From the NCBI GenBank assembly GCA_017615835.1, contig JAFZZI010000022.1, positions 1 to 32,075 of the forward strand: DNA of 32,075 nucleotides, read 5' to 3'. The DNA is from Bacteroidaceae bacterium (GTDB lineage: Bacteria; Bacteroidota; Bacteroidia; Bacteroidales; Bacteroidaceae). The notes beneath the pieces are model-generated. The model was not told the DNA's origin. It saw only the letters and a list, made by a program, of their open reading frames with translations, and searched no databases. Positions 15,354 to 24,571 of this stretch are shown here, one piece after another; position 1 is the stretch's first letter; each line of letters opens with the position of its first letter. The position numbers and the translations under genes are program-made.

Positions 15354-16928
15354 TCAGTAACCGAGTTCAGTGACGGTCTGACCCATCTCTGAAGCCTCGT
15401 TGTCGTTGGCATCAAGCTTGAAGATCATAAAGTTTGGATTCTCCTTGGTGCAGGGAGTCCACTCGCCTCCGTCAGGACCGTTGGGATCGCTGTACTTGGC
15501 GAAGTTTGTCCATGCGGTGAGCATCTTTTCCGAAAGATCCCAGTCACCCTTGGTCCAAGGTCTCCAGCAGTGCTTGAGGGACTTGAACACATACCACAGG
15601 TCTGATGAATGGAATGCTCCTTTCAGACGCTGTGTGACCTCCGGATGTGAACCGTCGTCAGGCAGCGGACGGGCGAATTCGTATGCCCAAGCCTTGTTGC
15701 CCTTCTCCTGGCGGTTCTCGCAGAAAGCCTGAATGCCGGCAGTCATGTTGCCCATATCGTTCATGGTGAATCCTATCATGTATGGAACGTTGGCCAGCGA
15801 GCCGTCGAGAGCGGCTTCGTCAAAACTTTCGCGCGATACATATCCGTCTACTATAGGCATGCCTGTGATGCTGCCCCTGTTGCCGGTTGCGTTGTTGTAG
15901 ATTGTGGCTACAGAGTGCATGACCTCGGTATCGGCTGCACGCATCTTCTGGAGAGTGTTATATCCTGCCCAGTCCATGATGACCTTTGTGTTGAACTCTG
16001 CACGCTGCAGGGCATTGAGGTTTTCCGGTGCCTCGGGAGCCTTATAGGCCGCAATCCTGGCCGGCTCTTCGCGTGATCCGCCCTGACCGAAGCCGGGGAA
16101 TCCGCCCGGGAAACCGCCACGCATGCCGCCCATGCCCATGCCCATGCCTCCCATTGCACCGCCCTGACGCGGAACTGAGAGACCGTTAGCACTCATGATC
16201 ACAGCCTTGTGGAACAGACCGCGAGCCAAAGGTGATTCGCAGAGAGTACGGACGCTGCCGCCACCTGCACTTTGGCCGAAGATCATCACGTTGTCGGGGT
16301 CGCCGCCGAATTGGGCGATGTTCTTCTTGACCCACTTCAGAGACTCAATCTGGTCAAGTATTCCATAGTTGCCCGAAACTCCGTGCTCGCTCTCGGCTGA
16401 AAGTTCGGGGTGTGTCAGGAATCCGAACACGCCGAGACGGTAGTTGATGGTAACGATTACCACGTCTTTGGCAGCCCATTCCTGTGAGTCGAACTCAGGT
16501 TCTGTACCGAAGCCCTCACGATAGCCACCTCCGTGAATCCATACCGCAACGGGCAGTTTTGCGTTTGTCTGTCCAGGCTTCTTGGTCCATACGTTCAGAT
16601 AGAGGCAATCCTCGCTGAACGGAGCCTCGTCACCGTATCCCCACTCGGTATAATAGCCACCCTTGTACTGAATGTGCTGGTAGCTGGGATTTGCAAACCT
16701 GTCGCATTTCATGACTCCCTCCCAAGGCACGACCGGCTGAGGGGCTTTCCAGCGAAGATCTCTGATTGGAGGTGCTGCATAAGGTATTCCTTTGAACACA
16801 AACACATCCTTGATGTCAGCCGTTACGCCCTGAACCTGGCCTCCTTCGATAGTCAGGACGGGACACTCCTTAACGCCACAGCAACTGGCCATGGCCATGA
16901 CAAGCAGTGAATAAAACAGTTTTTTCAT
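15354..16928 (-). CDS. Lipoprotein carboxylesterase (type B family) with Gly/Met-rich insertion
   Basis: A 524-residue carboxylesterase. The N-terminus (SLLVMAMASC, Cys16) looks like a lipobox, so it is probably an envelope lipoprotein. The oxyanion motif is IHGGGY (131-136) and the nucleophile Ser220 in FGQSAGGG. Asp391 (TMNDMGN) sits where family members usually have Glu, and His440 is in GAFHSSDLWYVF. Residues 256-284 form an unusual Gly/Met/Phe/Pro stretch inside the domain. The segment between Asp391 and the conserved YEFARP (416-421) is much shorter than in usual members. Activity on aryl or sugar esters is inferred. A terminator lies downstream; no clear -7 box was found upstream. Confidence 0.88.
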   Translation of the reverse strand: MKKLFYSLLVMAMASCCGVKECPVLTIEGGQVQGVTADIKDVFVFKGIPYAAPPIRDLRWKAPQPVVPWEGVMKCDRFANPSYQHIQYKGGYYTEWGYGDEAPFSEDCLYLNVWTKKPGQTNAKLPVAVWIHGGGYREGFGTEPEFDSQEWAAKDVVIVTINYRLGVFGFLTHPELSAESEHGVSGNYGILDQIESLKWVKKNIAQFGGDPDNVMIFGQSAGGGSVRTLCESPLARGLFHKAVIMSANGLSVPRQGGAMGGMGMGMGGMRGGFPGGFPGFGQGGSREEPARIAAYKAPEAPENLNALQRAEFNTKVIMDWAGYNTLQKMRAADTEVMHSVATIYNNATGNRGSITGMPIVDGYVSRESFDEAALDGSLANVPYMIGFTMNDMGNMTAGIQAFCENRQEKGNKAWAYEFARPLPDDGSHPEVTQRLKGAFHSSDLWYVFKSLKHCWRPWTKGDWDLSEKMLTAWTNFAKYSDPNGPDGGEWTPCTKENPNFMIFKLDANDNEASEMGQTVTELGY

Positions 16929-17036
16929 TTTCTTGAATATAATGATGGATTTGATTGTTTACCAGACGCGAATTTATACATTTATTTTAACAAACGTTTT
17001 TAAAAAACTTTTGTTTTTTGAATATGGAGGTCTGTT

Positions 17037-17068
17037 TTTGCTTAATGTCTTGTTTTGGATTAATTTTG
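17037..17068 (+). promoter_or_regulatory. Promoter of formimidoyltransferase gene
   Basis: TTTG (17037-17040), 20 bases, then TAATTTTG (17061-17068) gives both Bacteroidetes promoter elements. Start of transcription is expected near 17075, about 19 bases before ATG 17094. Confidence 0.6.
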
Positions 17069-17093
17069 AACTGTAAACAGCTACATATGATAT

Positions 17094-18122
17094 ATGAAAA
17101 GGGTGATGGAGTGCGTGCCTAACTTCAGCGAGGGACGCGACAGAGATGTAATAGACAAAATAGCTGATGCCATAGCCTCGGCAGATGAAGTGAAGATTCT
17201 GAACATAGATCCGGGAGAGGCTGCAAACCGTACCGTCATAACCTTCATCGGTTCACCGGAGGCGGTCTGCGAGGCGGCTTTCCGTGGCGTTAAAGAGGCT
17301 GCCAGACTGATAGACATGCGCAGTCACCATGGCACACATCCCCGCTTGGGAGCAACCGATGTGCTCCCGTTGGTGCCCGTCTCAGGCATTACTCTTGAGG
17401 AATGTGCCGTTATGGCGCGTGAGTTGGCTTCCAGAATCTTCAGGGAACTCGGAATTGCCAGTTACTGTTACGAGGCCGCTGCCTACAGGCCCGAGCGCAG
17501 GAATCTTGCTGTCTGCCGTTCCGGTCAGTATGAAGCCTTGCCTCAAAAAATGTCCGATCCTGAGAAACGTCCGGATTTTGGTCCTGAAACTTATGATGAG
17601 GTGACAGCCAAAGCCGGTGCCATTAACATAGGTGCGAGGAACTACCTGATAGCCGTCAACTTCAATCTCGACTCCAAATCGGCCGGACTGGCGGACGAGA
17701 TAGCCTGCGATGTGCGCGAAAAAGGGCGCAAGGTAGGAATCGGGGCTGACGGAAAAACACTGTGGAAGCGTGGACCTCTGAAGGGGTGCAAGTCTATCGG
17801 ATGGTATATAGAGGAATATGGAGTGGCTCAAGTTTCGATGAATATAACCGATATAGATGCCACACCGCTGCACACCGCGTACGAAGAGGTCTGCCGTGCA
17901 GCACAAGCGCGTGGTTGCAGAGTGACAGGTACAGAAATAATAGGTCTGGTTCCGAAAAGAGTACTGGTAGAGGCAGGCCGTCATTTCCTTGGCAAAGACA
18001 AAGTGACAGAAGATACCGACGAAGACATACTGATAGGCGCTGCAGTCCGTTTCATGGGTTTGGATGACCTTTGTCCGTTCGATCCTAAAAGCAGGATTAT
18101 AGAATTTCTGGCCGATTTTTAG
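17094..18122 (+). CDS. ftcD: Glutamate formimidoyltransferase
   Basis: A 342-residue enzyme containing the N- and C-terminal formiminotransferase subdomains. The start VPNFSEGRD (residues 8-16) is the family signature. His82 in HHGTHPRLGATDVLP matches the catalytic histidine of animal FTCD. The cyclodeaminase domain found in the bifunctional animal enzyme is missing. It moves the formimino group of N-formimidoyl-glutamate to tetrahydrofolate in histidine breakdown. In Bacteroidetes it often stands with hutI, hutH and a separate cyclodeaminase, but none of these is beside it here. Confidence 0.92.
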   Translation: MKRVMECVPNFSEGRDRDVIDKIADAIASADEVKILNIDPGEAANRTVITFIGSPEAVCEAAFRGVKEAARLIDMRSHHGTHPRLGATDVLPLVPVSGITLEECAVMARELASRIFRELGIASYCYEAAAYRPERRNLAVCRSGQYEALPQKMSDPEKRPDFGPETYDEVTAKAGAINIGARNYLIAVNFNLDSKSAGLADEIACDVREKGRKVGIGADGKTLWKRGPLKGCKSIGWYIEEYGVAQVSMNITDIDATPLHTAYEEVCRAAQARGCRVTGTEIIGLVPKRVLVEAGRHFLGKDKVTEDTDEDILIGAAVRFMGLDDLCPFDPKSRIIEFLADF

Positions 18123-18370
18123 TTGTATAATCGTTAACTAATGTTTTTGCTGCTTTTGACGATATGTCCAGTTAATATTCTGATTACAAGTCTGATACAT
18201 TCTTTATTGATAGTTATGGGCGGAATCCCTTTTTGTTAAAATAGGTCAAATATCGTCCGTTCGTTTTTACTTTTTGCCTTCCCGGCAATCTTATTTGTGA
18301 ACGCCGGTTGAAACGGGGCGCGAAAAAGAAATTACAAAAACGAATTTAACAATTTAAAAAATAAAGAATT
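18123..18370 (+). other. 248-base intergenic region before secreted orphan
   Basis: No open frame of note. A weak GGG/CCC hairpin followed by TTTTT (about 18220-18236) could end the formimidoyltransferase transcript. The 3' half holds TTTTTG and TTATTTG elements that only partly fit the promoter consensus, then an A-rich leader to the ATG at 18371. No riboswitch fold was recognised. Confidence 0.4.
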
Positions 18371-18769
18371 ATGAAGACAAGAGTTTTGACAATCGTCGCA
18401 GTGTTAGCAATGGCAGTAACAACCGCAAGTGCACAGGGTTTCCGCAGTTTCCGTCCTTTCGGATTTCCCCACATTCACCACATGTTCCAGTTTGAAGCAC
18501 CTGTCACCAACAACCCGGATGTACTTGAGATAGTGAAGGGTCTTGATGCAGAGACTGCAGTGGAGTTCACCACTGAGTATCAGAAGTACCTGAACGAGCT
18601 TGAAGGAATCTACGGTTCACAGAAACTGAACGATGAGCGCAAGGAGGTCCGCGTGAATGACGCCAAGGAAGAATTCTATGTAAGGTTCAGCCAGTTGATT
18701 GATCCCGCTCAGGCTACCGTGGCAGTCGAAGTGCCTACCGAATACATTGACGGCAGAATAAGCAGGTAA
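18371..18769 (+). CDS. Small secreted protein of unknown function
   Basis: A 132-residue protein with a clear signal peptide (residues 1-22, ending TTASAQ). The mature N-terminus is rich in Phe, His and Pro (FRSFRPFGFPHIHHMFQF), followed by an acidic/polar, mostly helical region (residues 50-115). I do not recognise the family. It has its own strong terminator (18792-18827) and a 248-base upstream gap, so it is transcribed alone. The A-rich stretch before the ATG is typical of well-expressed Bacteroidetes genes. It may bind a metal or stick to a surface, but that is only a guess from composition. Confidence 0.75.
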   Translation: MKTRVLTIVAVLAMAVTTASAQGFRSFRPFGFPHIHHMFQFEAPVTNNPDVLEIVKGLDAETAVEFTTEYQKYLNELEGIYGSQKLNDERKEVRVNDAKEEFYVRFSQLIDPAQATVAVEVPTEYIDGRISR

Positions 18770-18791
18770 CAGAAAAACAGTTACAGGTTTT

Positions 18792-18827
18792 ATCCCCTCT
18801 GCGAGAATCCGCAGGGGGGATTTTTTT
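18792..18827 (+). terminator. Rho-independent terminator
   Basis: ATCCCCTCTGCG (18792-18803) pairs with CGCAGGGGGGAT (18810-18821) around a 6-base loop with one T-G pair, followed by a run of T. It closes the secreted orphan gene. Confidence 0.85.
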
Positions 18828-18884
18828 CGTTCACAGCAGTATACAAAGAGAACCGTCACTACCGTGTTATTAAAATATTATAGG

Positions 18885-18892
18885 TATATTTG
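18885..18892 (+). promoter_or_regulatory. -7 box of the ABC efflux operon
   Basis: TATATTTG is a full TAnnTTTG match. Predicted start of transcription near 18899, about 26 bases before ATG 18925. It separates the efflux operon from the terminator at 18792-18827. Confidence 0.55.
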
Positions 18893-18924
18893 CGATTTAA
18901 AGTAGGCACGTCTGAAGGTACGTT

Positions 18925-19599
18925 ATGATAGACTTCAAGGGAGTACACAAGACATATCCCGGAGCTGAGCCGCTTCATGTCCTGAAGGGCATAGATCTGC
19001 ATATCGATGAGGGTGAACTGGTCAGCATAATGGGAGCTTCCGGCTCCGGCAAATCAACCATGCTCAATATTATGGGCATTCTCGATTCGTATGATGACGG
19101 AGAGTACCATCTGGCAGGGCAGCTCATTAAGGGGCAGAGCCGAATGGAGCAGTCAAGACTCAGGAACGAGTTGATTGGCTATATATTCCAACGCTACAAT
19201 CTTATCTCGTTCAAGAATGCCATGGAGAATGTAGCCCTGCCCCTGTACTACAGAGGTGTCAACATGAGAACCCGCAACCGCATGGCAATGGAGTATCTTG
19301 AAAGGGTGGGACTTGCATCCCACTGGGATCACTTGCCAAACCAGCTTTCCGGTGGTCAGCAGCAGCGTGTAGCCATTGCGCGCGCTCTCGCCATGCGTCC
19401 CAAGATAATTTTAGCCGACGAGCCGACCGGTGCCTTGGACAGTGTCACCACTCAGGAGGTAATGAACCTGCTCAAGGCTCTGAACAGCGAGGAGCGGCTT
19501 ACGATGGTAATTGTCACTCACGAGGCCTCGATATCCGAACAGACTCACAGACGTGTCAGGCTGAGTGACGGCAGGATAACTGATGACGAGCGGTTATGA
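18925..19599 (+). CDS. ABC transporter ATPase (MacB/LolD type)
   Basis: A 224-residue ATP-binding subunit. Walker A GASGSGKST (37-45), Q-loop Gln89 (IFQRYNLI), signature LSGGQQQR (141-148), Walker B IILADEPTGALD (161-172, with catalytic Glu166) and the switch His199 (VTHE) are all intact. It belongs to the MacB/LolD/FtsE group, which powers mechanotransmission rather than direct transport. Its stop overlaps the start of the next gene (ATGA), so the ATPase and permease are coupled. Confidence 0.92.
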   Translation: MIDFKGVHKTYPGAEPLHVLKGIDLHIDEGELVSIMGASGSGKSTMLNIMGILDSYDDGEYHLAGQLIKGQSRMEQSRLRNELIGYIFQRYNLISFKNAMENVALPLYYRGVNMRTRNRMAMEYLERVGLASHWDHLPNQLSGGQQQRVAIARALAMRPKIILADEPTGALDSVTTQEVMNLLKALNSEERLTMVIVTHEASISEQTHRRVRLSDGRITDDERL

Positions 19600-20837
19600 G
19601 AGAGATGCTGTCAGAGGTTTTCGCCTCAATCAGGATGAACAGGCAAAGGAGCATTCTGGCAGGTATCTCGACAGCTTGGGGCATGTTCATGCTGATTGTA
19701 CTCCTTGGAGTAGGACAGGGCGTGATCCGCGGTATCGGCTCTAACTACAATTACATGCGCCGCAACATAATGCGGATTATTCCGGGAACTACGGCTTTGC
19801 CTTTCAACGGTCGTCAGGAGGGGCGCGATATTGTCCTTGATTCGGATGATGCCGACTTCATACGCGCACAGTTCGGAACAGTCGTATCAGACGTTTTGCC
19901 CATGGTGGGCAGGGAGATGCTCGCATCAAGGGGGAAAAACAGTACGGTAACCACAATGCATGGTGTTACTCCCGGATATCATGATGCAAAATACGTGCGG
20001 GTAAGGCAGGGCAGGGACATTAACGGTCTTGATGTTGAAAACAACCGCAAAGTATGTGTTATATCGGAAAGGATGGCTTCGCAACTTCTGCCGGGTGAGA
20101 GTGAGGCAGTAGGCAGTTACATTCAGATTGGGGGCATTCCGTTCCAGGTGGTAGGCATCTACAGGCCGGTACGCAGTTTTATCTTGGTCAACGACATTTT
20201 CGTCCCGCTTTCCACATCAGTTTTTCTGTGGGAACCGTCAGGCCACTATGATGAGATAGACCTGTTCCTGGAGGGACTTGACACTAAGGAGAAAAACGAG
20301 GAGTTCAAACAGTTGCTGTTCGAGGCTATGGGTGCCTGGAAGGGCTTCGATTCGGCTGATGTGGCAGCATTGTCACTCGAAGAGAACATGGATTTCTTCC
20401 TTATGATTACCGGCCTGCTCGGTGCCGTATCAATAGCGATATGGATAATAGGCATCCTGGCGCTTGTATCCGGAATAGTCGGTGTCGGCAATATCATGTT
20501 CATTTCAGTCAAAGACCGTACATTTGAGCTTGGGCTGCGTCGTGTCATGGGTGCTTCCGACGCCTCAGTCATTACTCTTGTCATAACCGAGGCAGTGATA
20601 ACGATGCTGATATTCGGATATGTGGGGATATTGGCCGGAATAGGTACTATGCGTCTGGTTTCGTTAGGTACCGCCGGCATGGGCACTGCTGACTATAATG
20701 TTTTCGGCAGCATGGATGTACAGCTTTCAATTGTTCTTATAGCCAACGTAGTCCTTATTGCGGGGGGTGTCATAGCCGGTCTCGGACCGGCCTTGAATGC
20801 CACAAGGATGGAACTTACAGAAGCTTTAAACTCATAG
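19596..20837 (+). CDS. MacB-like ABC permease 1
   Basis: A 413-residue permease with one N-terminal membrane helix (residues about 18-42), a large periplasmic MacB_PCD domain (about 50-270), and three C-terminal helices of the FtsX domain. The motif FELGLRRVMGAS just after the second helix is the usual coupling region. It overlaps the ATPase gene by 4 bases and is followed 4 bases later by a second permease. The two probably form a heterodimer around the single ATPase type, as in other two-permease MacB-like systems. Confidence 0.9.
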   Translation: MREMLSEVFASIRMNRQRSILAGISTAWGMFMLIVLLGVGQGVIRGIGSNYNYMRRNIMRIIPGTTALPFNGRQEGRDIVLDSDDADFIRAQFGTVVSDVLPMVGREMLASRGKNSTVTTMHGVTPGYHDAKYVRVRQGRDINGLDVENNRKVCVISERMASQLLPGESEAVGSYIQIGGIPFQVVGIYRPVRSFILVNDIFVPLSTSVFLWEPSGHYDEIDLFLEGLDTKEKNEEFKQLLFEAMGAWKGFDSADVAALSLEENMDFFLMITGLLGAVSIAIWIIGILALVSGIVGVGNIMFISVKDRTFELGLRRVMGASDASVITLVITEAVITMLIFGYVGILAGIGTMRLVSLGTAGMGTADYNVFGSMDVQLSIVLIANVVLIAGGVIAGLGPALNATRMELTEALNS

Positions 20838-20841
20838 TGGA

Positions 20842-22107
20842 ATGTTCGGCAGGGATTTCTGGAGGGAAATATGGTACACCATAAGCAAGCAGAAGGTCAG
20901 AAGCCTGCTGACAGCCTTCGGCGTGTTCTGGGGGACATTCATGCTTGTAGTGGTGGTAGGAGCCTTCAGCGGACTCAACCACGGATTCATGGGACTTATG
21001 AGCACCATGGATTATGAGACCCTGCTTATGAGTCCCAAACTTACCACCATCCCCTACAAGGGAATGTCGAACAGCCGTGAGTGGACGATAAAGTATGATG
21101 ACCTGTCAGTTATTGAAAAAAGGTTCCATCGCAATGTGCGCATGTGCGGCGGCATCAGTATGATACCCGGAAAGAAACGCCTGGCTTCTGTGGACGGCAA
21201 AACCGGTTTTGCCAAAATACAATGCGTCATGCCATCCTATTTCCTGCCAATCCCGCTCAAAATGACTTCGGGCAGGTTCATCAACGACATAGACATGCTT
21301 CAGAAGCGGAGGGTTTGTGTTATCGGTGCCAATGTGGCGGCCAGACTTTTTGGCGACGGAATAGACCCATGCGGCCAGCAGCTTAGTGTCGAGCAGTTCA
21401 GCTATACCATAGTAGGAGTCGTGAAGAAGACCAACAGTACTGTGGTGGTAATTGATAATGAGGACGATCTGGTGCTGCTGCCGTTTACCACGGCAGACGC
21501 TGTCTACAAGCTTGAAGGCAAGTGTGACGTGGCCTATGCGCTTATGGACATGACTTCCACTCTCGACCGGGATGAGAAGGAACTTACGGCGTTTGTGCGC
21601 GAGATGCACAATGTTTCGCCGGATGACGATTATGCCATTGAGCTCGTAAGCATGCAGGACTATGTAAAACAGTGGGGGCTTGTTTTCAAAGGCATGAACA
21701 TTCTGACAGTGGTGGTCGGTGCGGGAATGCTCGTTGCCGGCATCATGGGCATATTCAACATCATGCTAATTTCAATAAGGGAACGCCGGCAGGAACTGGG
21801 AATCAGACTGTCATTGGGGAGCAATCCCCACGGAATAGTTTGGCAGGTTGTATGTGAAAGCCTTGTACTGACGCTTTCAGCAGGCTTTGCCGGACTGCTC
21901 TCAGGGTTGGGCGTTATTACAGTCATGAGACGCATGGTCGAGTACGGCATGAATGGCGGCGGTTTTCTGGGCATTCCGCAGATCCCTTTCGGAGTGACTG
22001 TGGCATCCCTTGTACTGATGCTCATCGGCGGTACACTGGCAGGTTTTCTGCCCGCCAGCAAAGTAGTGGAAAATGAGGTGATAGACTTATTGTCAAAACA
22101 GGAATAA
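20842..22107 (+). CDS. MacB-like ABC permease 2
   Basis: A 421-residue permease with the same layout as the preceding one: N-terminal helix (LLTAFGVFWGTFMLVVVVGA), periplasmic MacB_PCD domain, and three C-terminal helices with the coupling motif RRQELGIRLSLGSN. The C-terminus ends ASKVVENEVIDLLSKQE, with the usual 'A..i...dAL' type ending. Sequence differs enough from permease 1 to point to an old duplication and a heterodimer. Confidence 0.9.
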   Translation: MFGRDFWREIWYTISKQKVRSLLTAFGVFWGTFMLVVVVGAFSGLNHGFMGLMSTMDYETLLMSPKLTTIPYKGMSNSREWTIKYDDLSVIEKRFHRNVRMCGGISMIPGKKRLASVDGKTGFAKIQCVMPSYFLPIPLKMTSGRFINDIDMLQKRRVCVIGANVAARLFGDGIDPCGQQLSVEQFSYTIVGVVKKTNSTVVVIDNEDDLVLLPFTTADAVYKLEGKCDVAYALMDMTSTLDRDEKELTAFVREMHNVSPDDDYAIELVSMQDYVKQWGLVFKGMNILTVVVGAGMLVAGIMGIFNIMLISIRERRQELGIRLSLGSNPHGIVWQVVCESLVLTLSAGFAGLLSGLGVITVMRRMVEYGMNGGGFLGIPQIPFGVTVASLVLMLIGGTLAGFLPASKVVENEVIDLLSKQE

Positions 22108-22122
22108 AAACAGGAATCATAT

Positions 22123-23226
22123 ATGAAGAAGGTACTGAAAACTATCGGTTGGTCTCTATTGGGACTGTTTGTGCTCTACACATTCTATTTTCTCTGGAAG
22201 CAGGCCCAGCCTGTCAAGGATGTGTACGAGGTTGTCAATCCTGAGATCCGCGACCTGGTACGCCGGACCGTTGCCACCGGTAAAATAGAGCCTCGCCGAA
22301 GAGTCAACATTAAGCCCCAGACAACCGGTACCATAATCGAACTTTGCGTGCAGCCGGGCGATATGGTTCGCGAAGGACAGGTAGTCGCCCGCATAAAGGT
22401 GATTCCGGATATGTCAAGGCTTGATCAGGTCAAGTCGCAGATTCAGTCGGCCGAGATTGGACTCAATGAGAAGGAACGCGAGTTTACCCGTACCAAAGGA
22501 CTGTATGAAAAGGGAGTTGTGAGCCGCGAGGAATACGAAATGGCCGAGACTTCACTGGCATCCGCCCGCGAGGAACTGGAATCGGCCAAGTCTCAGCTTG
22601 AAGTCGTGACAACCGGGTCTTCTGCCCGTTCCGGCAGTATTAATACGACTGTCGTTACCAGTTCTATGTCCGGGACTGTGTTGAGTGTACCGGTAAAGGA
22701 AGGCGCCTCCGTTTCGGGCACAAGTATGTTCTCTGACGGAACTACAATCTGCTCCGTCGCTGACATGAGTGACGTGCAGTTCAAAGGCAACATCGACGAG
22801 ACCGAAGTTGACATGCTGCGTGTCGGCATGCCTATCATTCTCATCCCCGGTGCTATGCAGAACAGACGCATACCTGCAACCCTCGAATACGTTGCTCCTG
22901 AGGGTGTCGAACAGAACGGAGCCATGCAGTTCGAGATCAAGGCCTCGACAAATATTCCCGAAGGGGTGACGCTGAGGTCAGGATACAGCGTCAATGCCGA
23001 GATTGTACTTGAGGAGGTCAAGGGAGTTCTATCGGTTGATGAGACAGCAGTCACTTTCGAGAACAACTTGGCATACGTCTGGCGTCTCACGTCAAATCCT
23101 GAGAACTCCAGGAAACAGGAGTGGGAGAGAGTTCCTGTAAAGACTGGCCTGAGCGATGGCCTATATATTCAGATTCTGGACGGAGTGAGTCCCGGCGACC
23201 TGCTCCGTGGAAACATACTTAATTGA
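22123..23226 (+). CDS. MacA/RND-type periplasmic adaptor subunit
   Basis: A 367-residue membrane-fusion protein. One N-terminal membrane helix (residues about 8-25) is followed by a lipoyl half-motif (KPQTTGTIIELCVQPGDMVREGQ), a coiled-coil hairpin (about 95-160, KSQIQSAEIGLNEKEREFTR in part), the second lipoyl half (SMSGTVLSVPVKEGASV), and beta-barrel and membrane-proximal domains. It would join the ABC permeases to the TolC-like channel encoded next. Confidence 0.9.
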   Translation: MKKVLKTIGWSLLGLFVLYTFYFLWKQAQPVKDVYEVVNPEIRDLVRRTVATGKIEPRRRVNIKPQTTGTIIELCVQPGDMVREGQVVARIKVIPDMSRLDQVKSQIQSAEIGLNEKEREFTRTKGLYEKGVVSREEYEMAETSLASAREELESAKSQLEVVTTGSSARSGSINTTVVTSSMSGTVLSVPVKEGASVSGTSMFSDGTTICSVADMSDVQFKGNIDETEVDMLRVGMPIILIPGAMQNRRIPATLEYVAPEGVEQNGAMQFEIKASTNIPEGVTLRSGYSVNAEIVLEEVKGVLSVDETAVTFENNLAYVWRLTSNPENSRKQEWERVPVKTGLSDGLYIQILDGVSPGDLLRGNILN

Positions 23227-23234
23227 CCGGTCGT

Positions 23235-24566
23235 ATGAATTATCGTTATCATCTGTTTCTGACGGTTCTGCTTAGCCTCCCGCTTTGCCTCTTTGCCCAG
23301 CGAAAGTGGACTCTGGACGAATGCGTACAGTATGCTGTTGAGAACAACATTAATATACAGCAGAGAGAGATAGACCTGAAAATTCAGGAGATAAGGCTGA
23401 ACACTTCGAAGAACGCCTGGCTGCCAGATCTGGGTCTTCTTCTGGCCGAGCAGGTCAGTTTCGGCAACTACAACCTTTCGACCGGTGTCGTAAAGGATCA
23501 GACTGAGGATGAAAGCAGCGATTTGTCATACACCACAGGGCGTATAACCATGACCATGCCTATATATGGCGGCAGGCGTATCAGGAACACTGTCGAGGCT
23601 GAGACTTTCTCGCTCAACGCGGCTACGGCCAATCTTGAGAAGGCTCGCAAGGATATAGGAATCCAGATTGCTTCATACTATCTCCAGTGCCTTTACAGCA
23701 AAAGTATGGAAGACGTTGCACGCTCTCAGGTTGAAGTCTCCAGAAAGTTGGTTGAAAGGGCCACCATTCTTGTCAATGACGGCAAACGTCCGCTCAGCGA
23801 GAAGGCCGAGGCGGAGGCTCAGCTTTCGAACGATGAATATCTCCTGGCTGATGCCGAGGGCCAGTCTGTCCTTTCATGTCTGTCGCTGAGCCAACTGCTG
23901 AATCTTCCTTCGGTCGAGAACTTCGATGTGGCCGAACTGGACTCGGCTTTCGAGTCCGAGGAGTTTCCCCATCCCGACATGATGTACGACGAAGTGGTTG
24001 AGACCTTCCCGTCCATTGTGGCAGCAAGGTCGCTGATAGAGTCGGGCAAGGCCAGGGTCAAGATTGCCAAGTCGGCCTTCTATCCCACTGTTGAACTGGT
24101 CACTTACATAGGGGCTTTCTATGTCAAGATGTTCAACCGTGAGTTCAATCCGGACCTCTCAAACTTCAACTTCTTCAGGAATAGCATGAACGAGGTCGTC
24201 GGACTGCACATGTCTGTACCGATATTCAACCGTTTCGCGACGCGCAACAACGTCAACATGGCTAAACTGGGAGTTCAGAATATGCAGCTCTCGCTCGATG
24301 ATGCCCGACTGACGCTTCGCAAAGAGATTCAGACGGCATATTACAACGCTGTTGTGGCAAAAGGGAAACTGGATGCTGCCTTGAAGTCAGTTCAGTCAAG
24401 CGCAATCTCCGTCGGGTTTGAGGAGGAACGGTATGATGCCGGCCGCAGCAACATCTTCGACCTTCAGATGGCGCAGCAGAAACACCTTCAGGCTCAACAG
24501 AACGCCGTGCAGACAAAATACGAATACCTTATCAGGAAACGGATCCTGCAATTCTACTACGACTGA
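23235..24566 (+). CDS. TolC-family outer-membrane efflux channel
   Basis: A 443-residue protein with a signal peptide (residues 1-21, ending CLFAQ). It has the paired OEP repeats of TolC proteins: WTLDECVQYAVENNINIQQ at the start of the first and AARSLIESGKARVKIAKSAFYP in the second. Long helices end in IFDLQMAQQKHLQAQQNAVQ. The start ATG 23235 is preferred to the TTG at 23223, which overlaps the upstream stop. It completes a tripartite pump whose cargo (antibiotic, peptide, lipid or siderophore) cannot be told from sequence. Confidence 0.92.
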   Translation: MNYRYHLFLTVLLSLPLCLFAQRKWTLDECVQYAVENNINIQQREIDLKIQEIRLNTSKNAWLPDLGLLLAEQVSFGNYNLSTGVVKDQTEDESSDLSYTTGRITMTMPIYGGRRIRNTVEAETFSLNAATANLEKARKDIGIQIASYYLQCLYSKSMEDVARSQVEVSRKLVERATILVNDGKRPLSEKAEAEAQLSNDEYLLADAEGQSVLSCLSLSQLLNLPSVENFDVAELDSAFESEEFPHPDMMYDEVVETFPSIVAARSLIESGKARVKIAKSAFYPTVELVTYIGAFYVKMFNREFNPDLSNFNFFRNSMNEVVGLHMSVPIFNRFATRNNVNMAKLGVQNMQLSLDDARLTLRKEIQTAYYNAVVAKGKLDAALKSVQSSAISVGFEEERYDAGRSNIFDLQMAQQKHLQAQQNAVQTKYEYLIRKRILQFYYD

Positions 24567-24571
24567 CACCG

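Noticed and set aside
16985-17025. A/T-rich partly palindromic stretch (GTTTTTAAAAAAC) between the carboxylesterase and formimidoyltransferase genes as an operator
   Set aside because: The symmetry comes mainly from runs of A and T, and no flanking pattern supports a specific binding site.
17094-18122. A histidine-use (hut) operon
   Set aside because: Only the formimidoyltransferase is present; no hutH, hutU, hutI or cyclodeaminase gene lies in the window.
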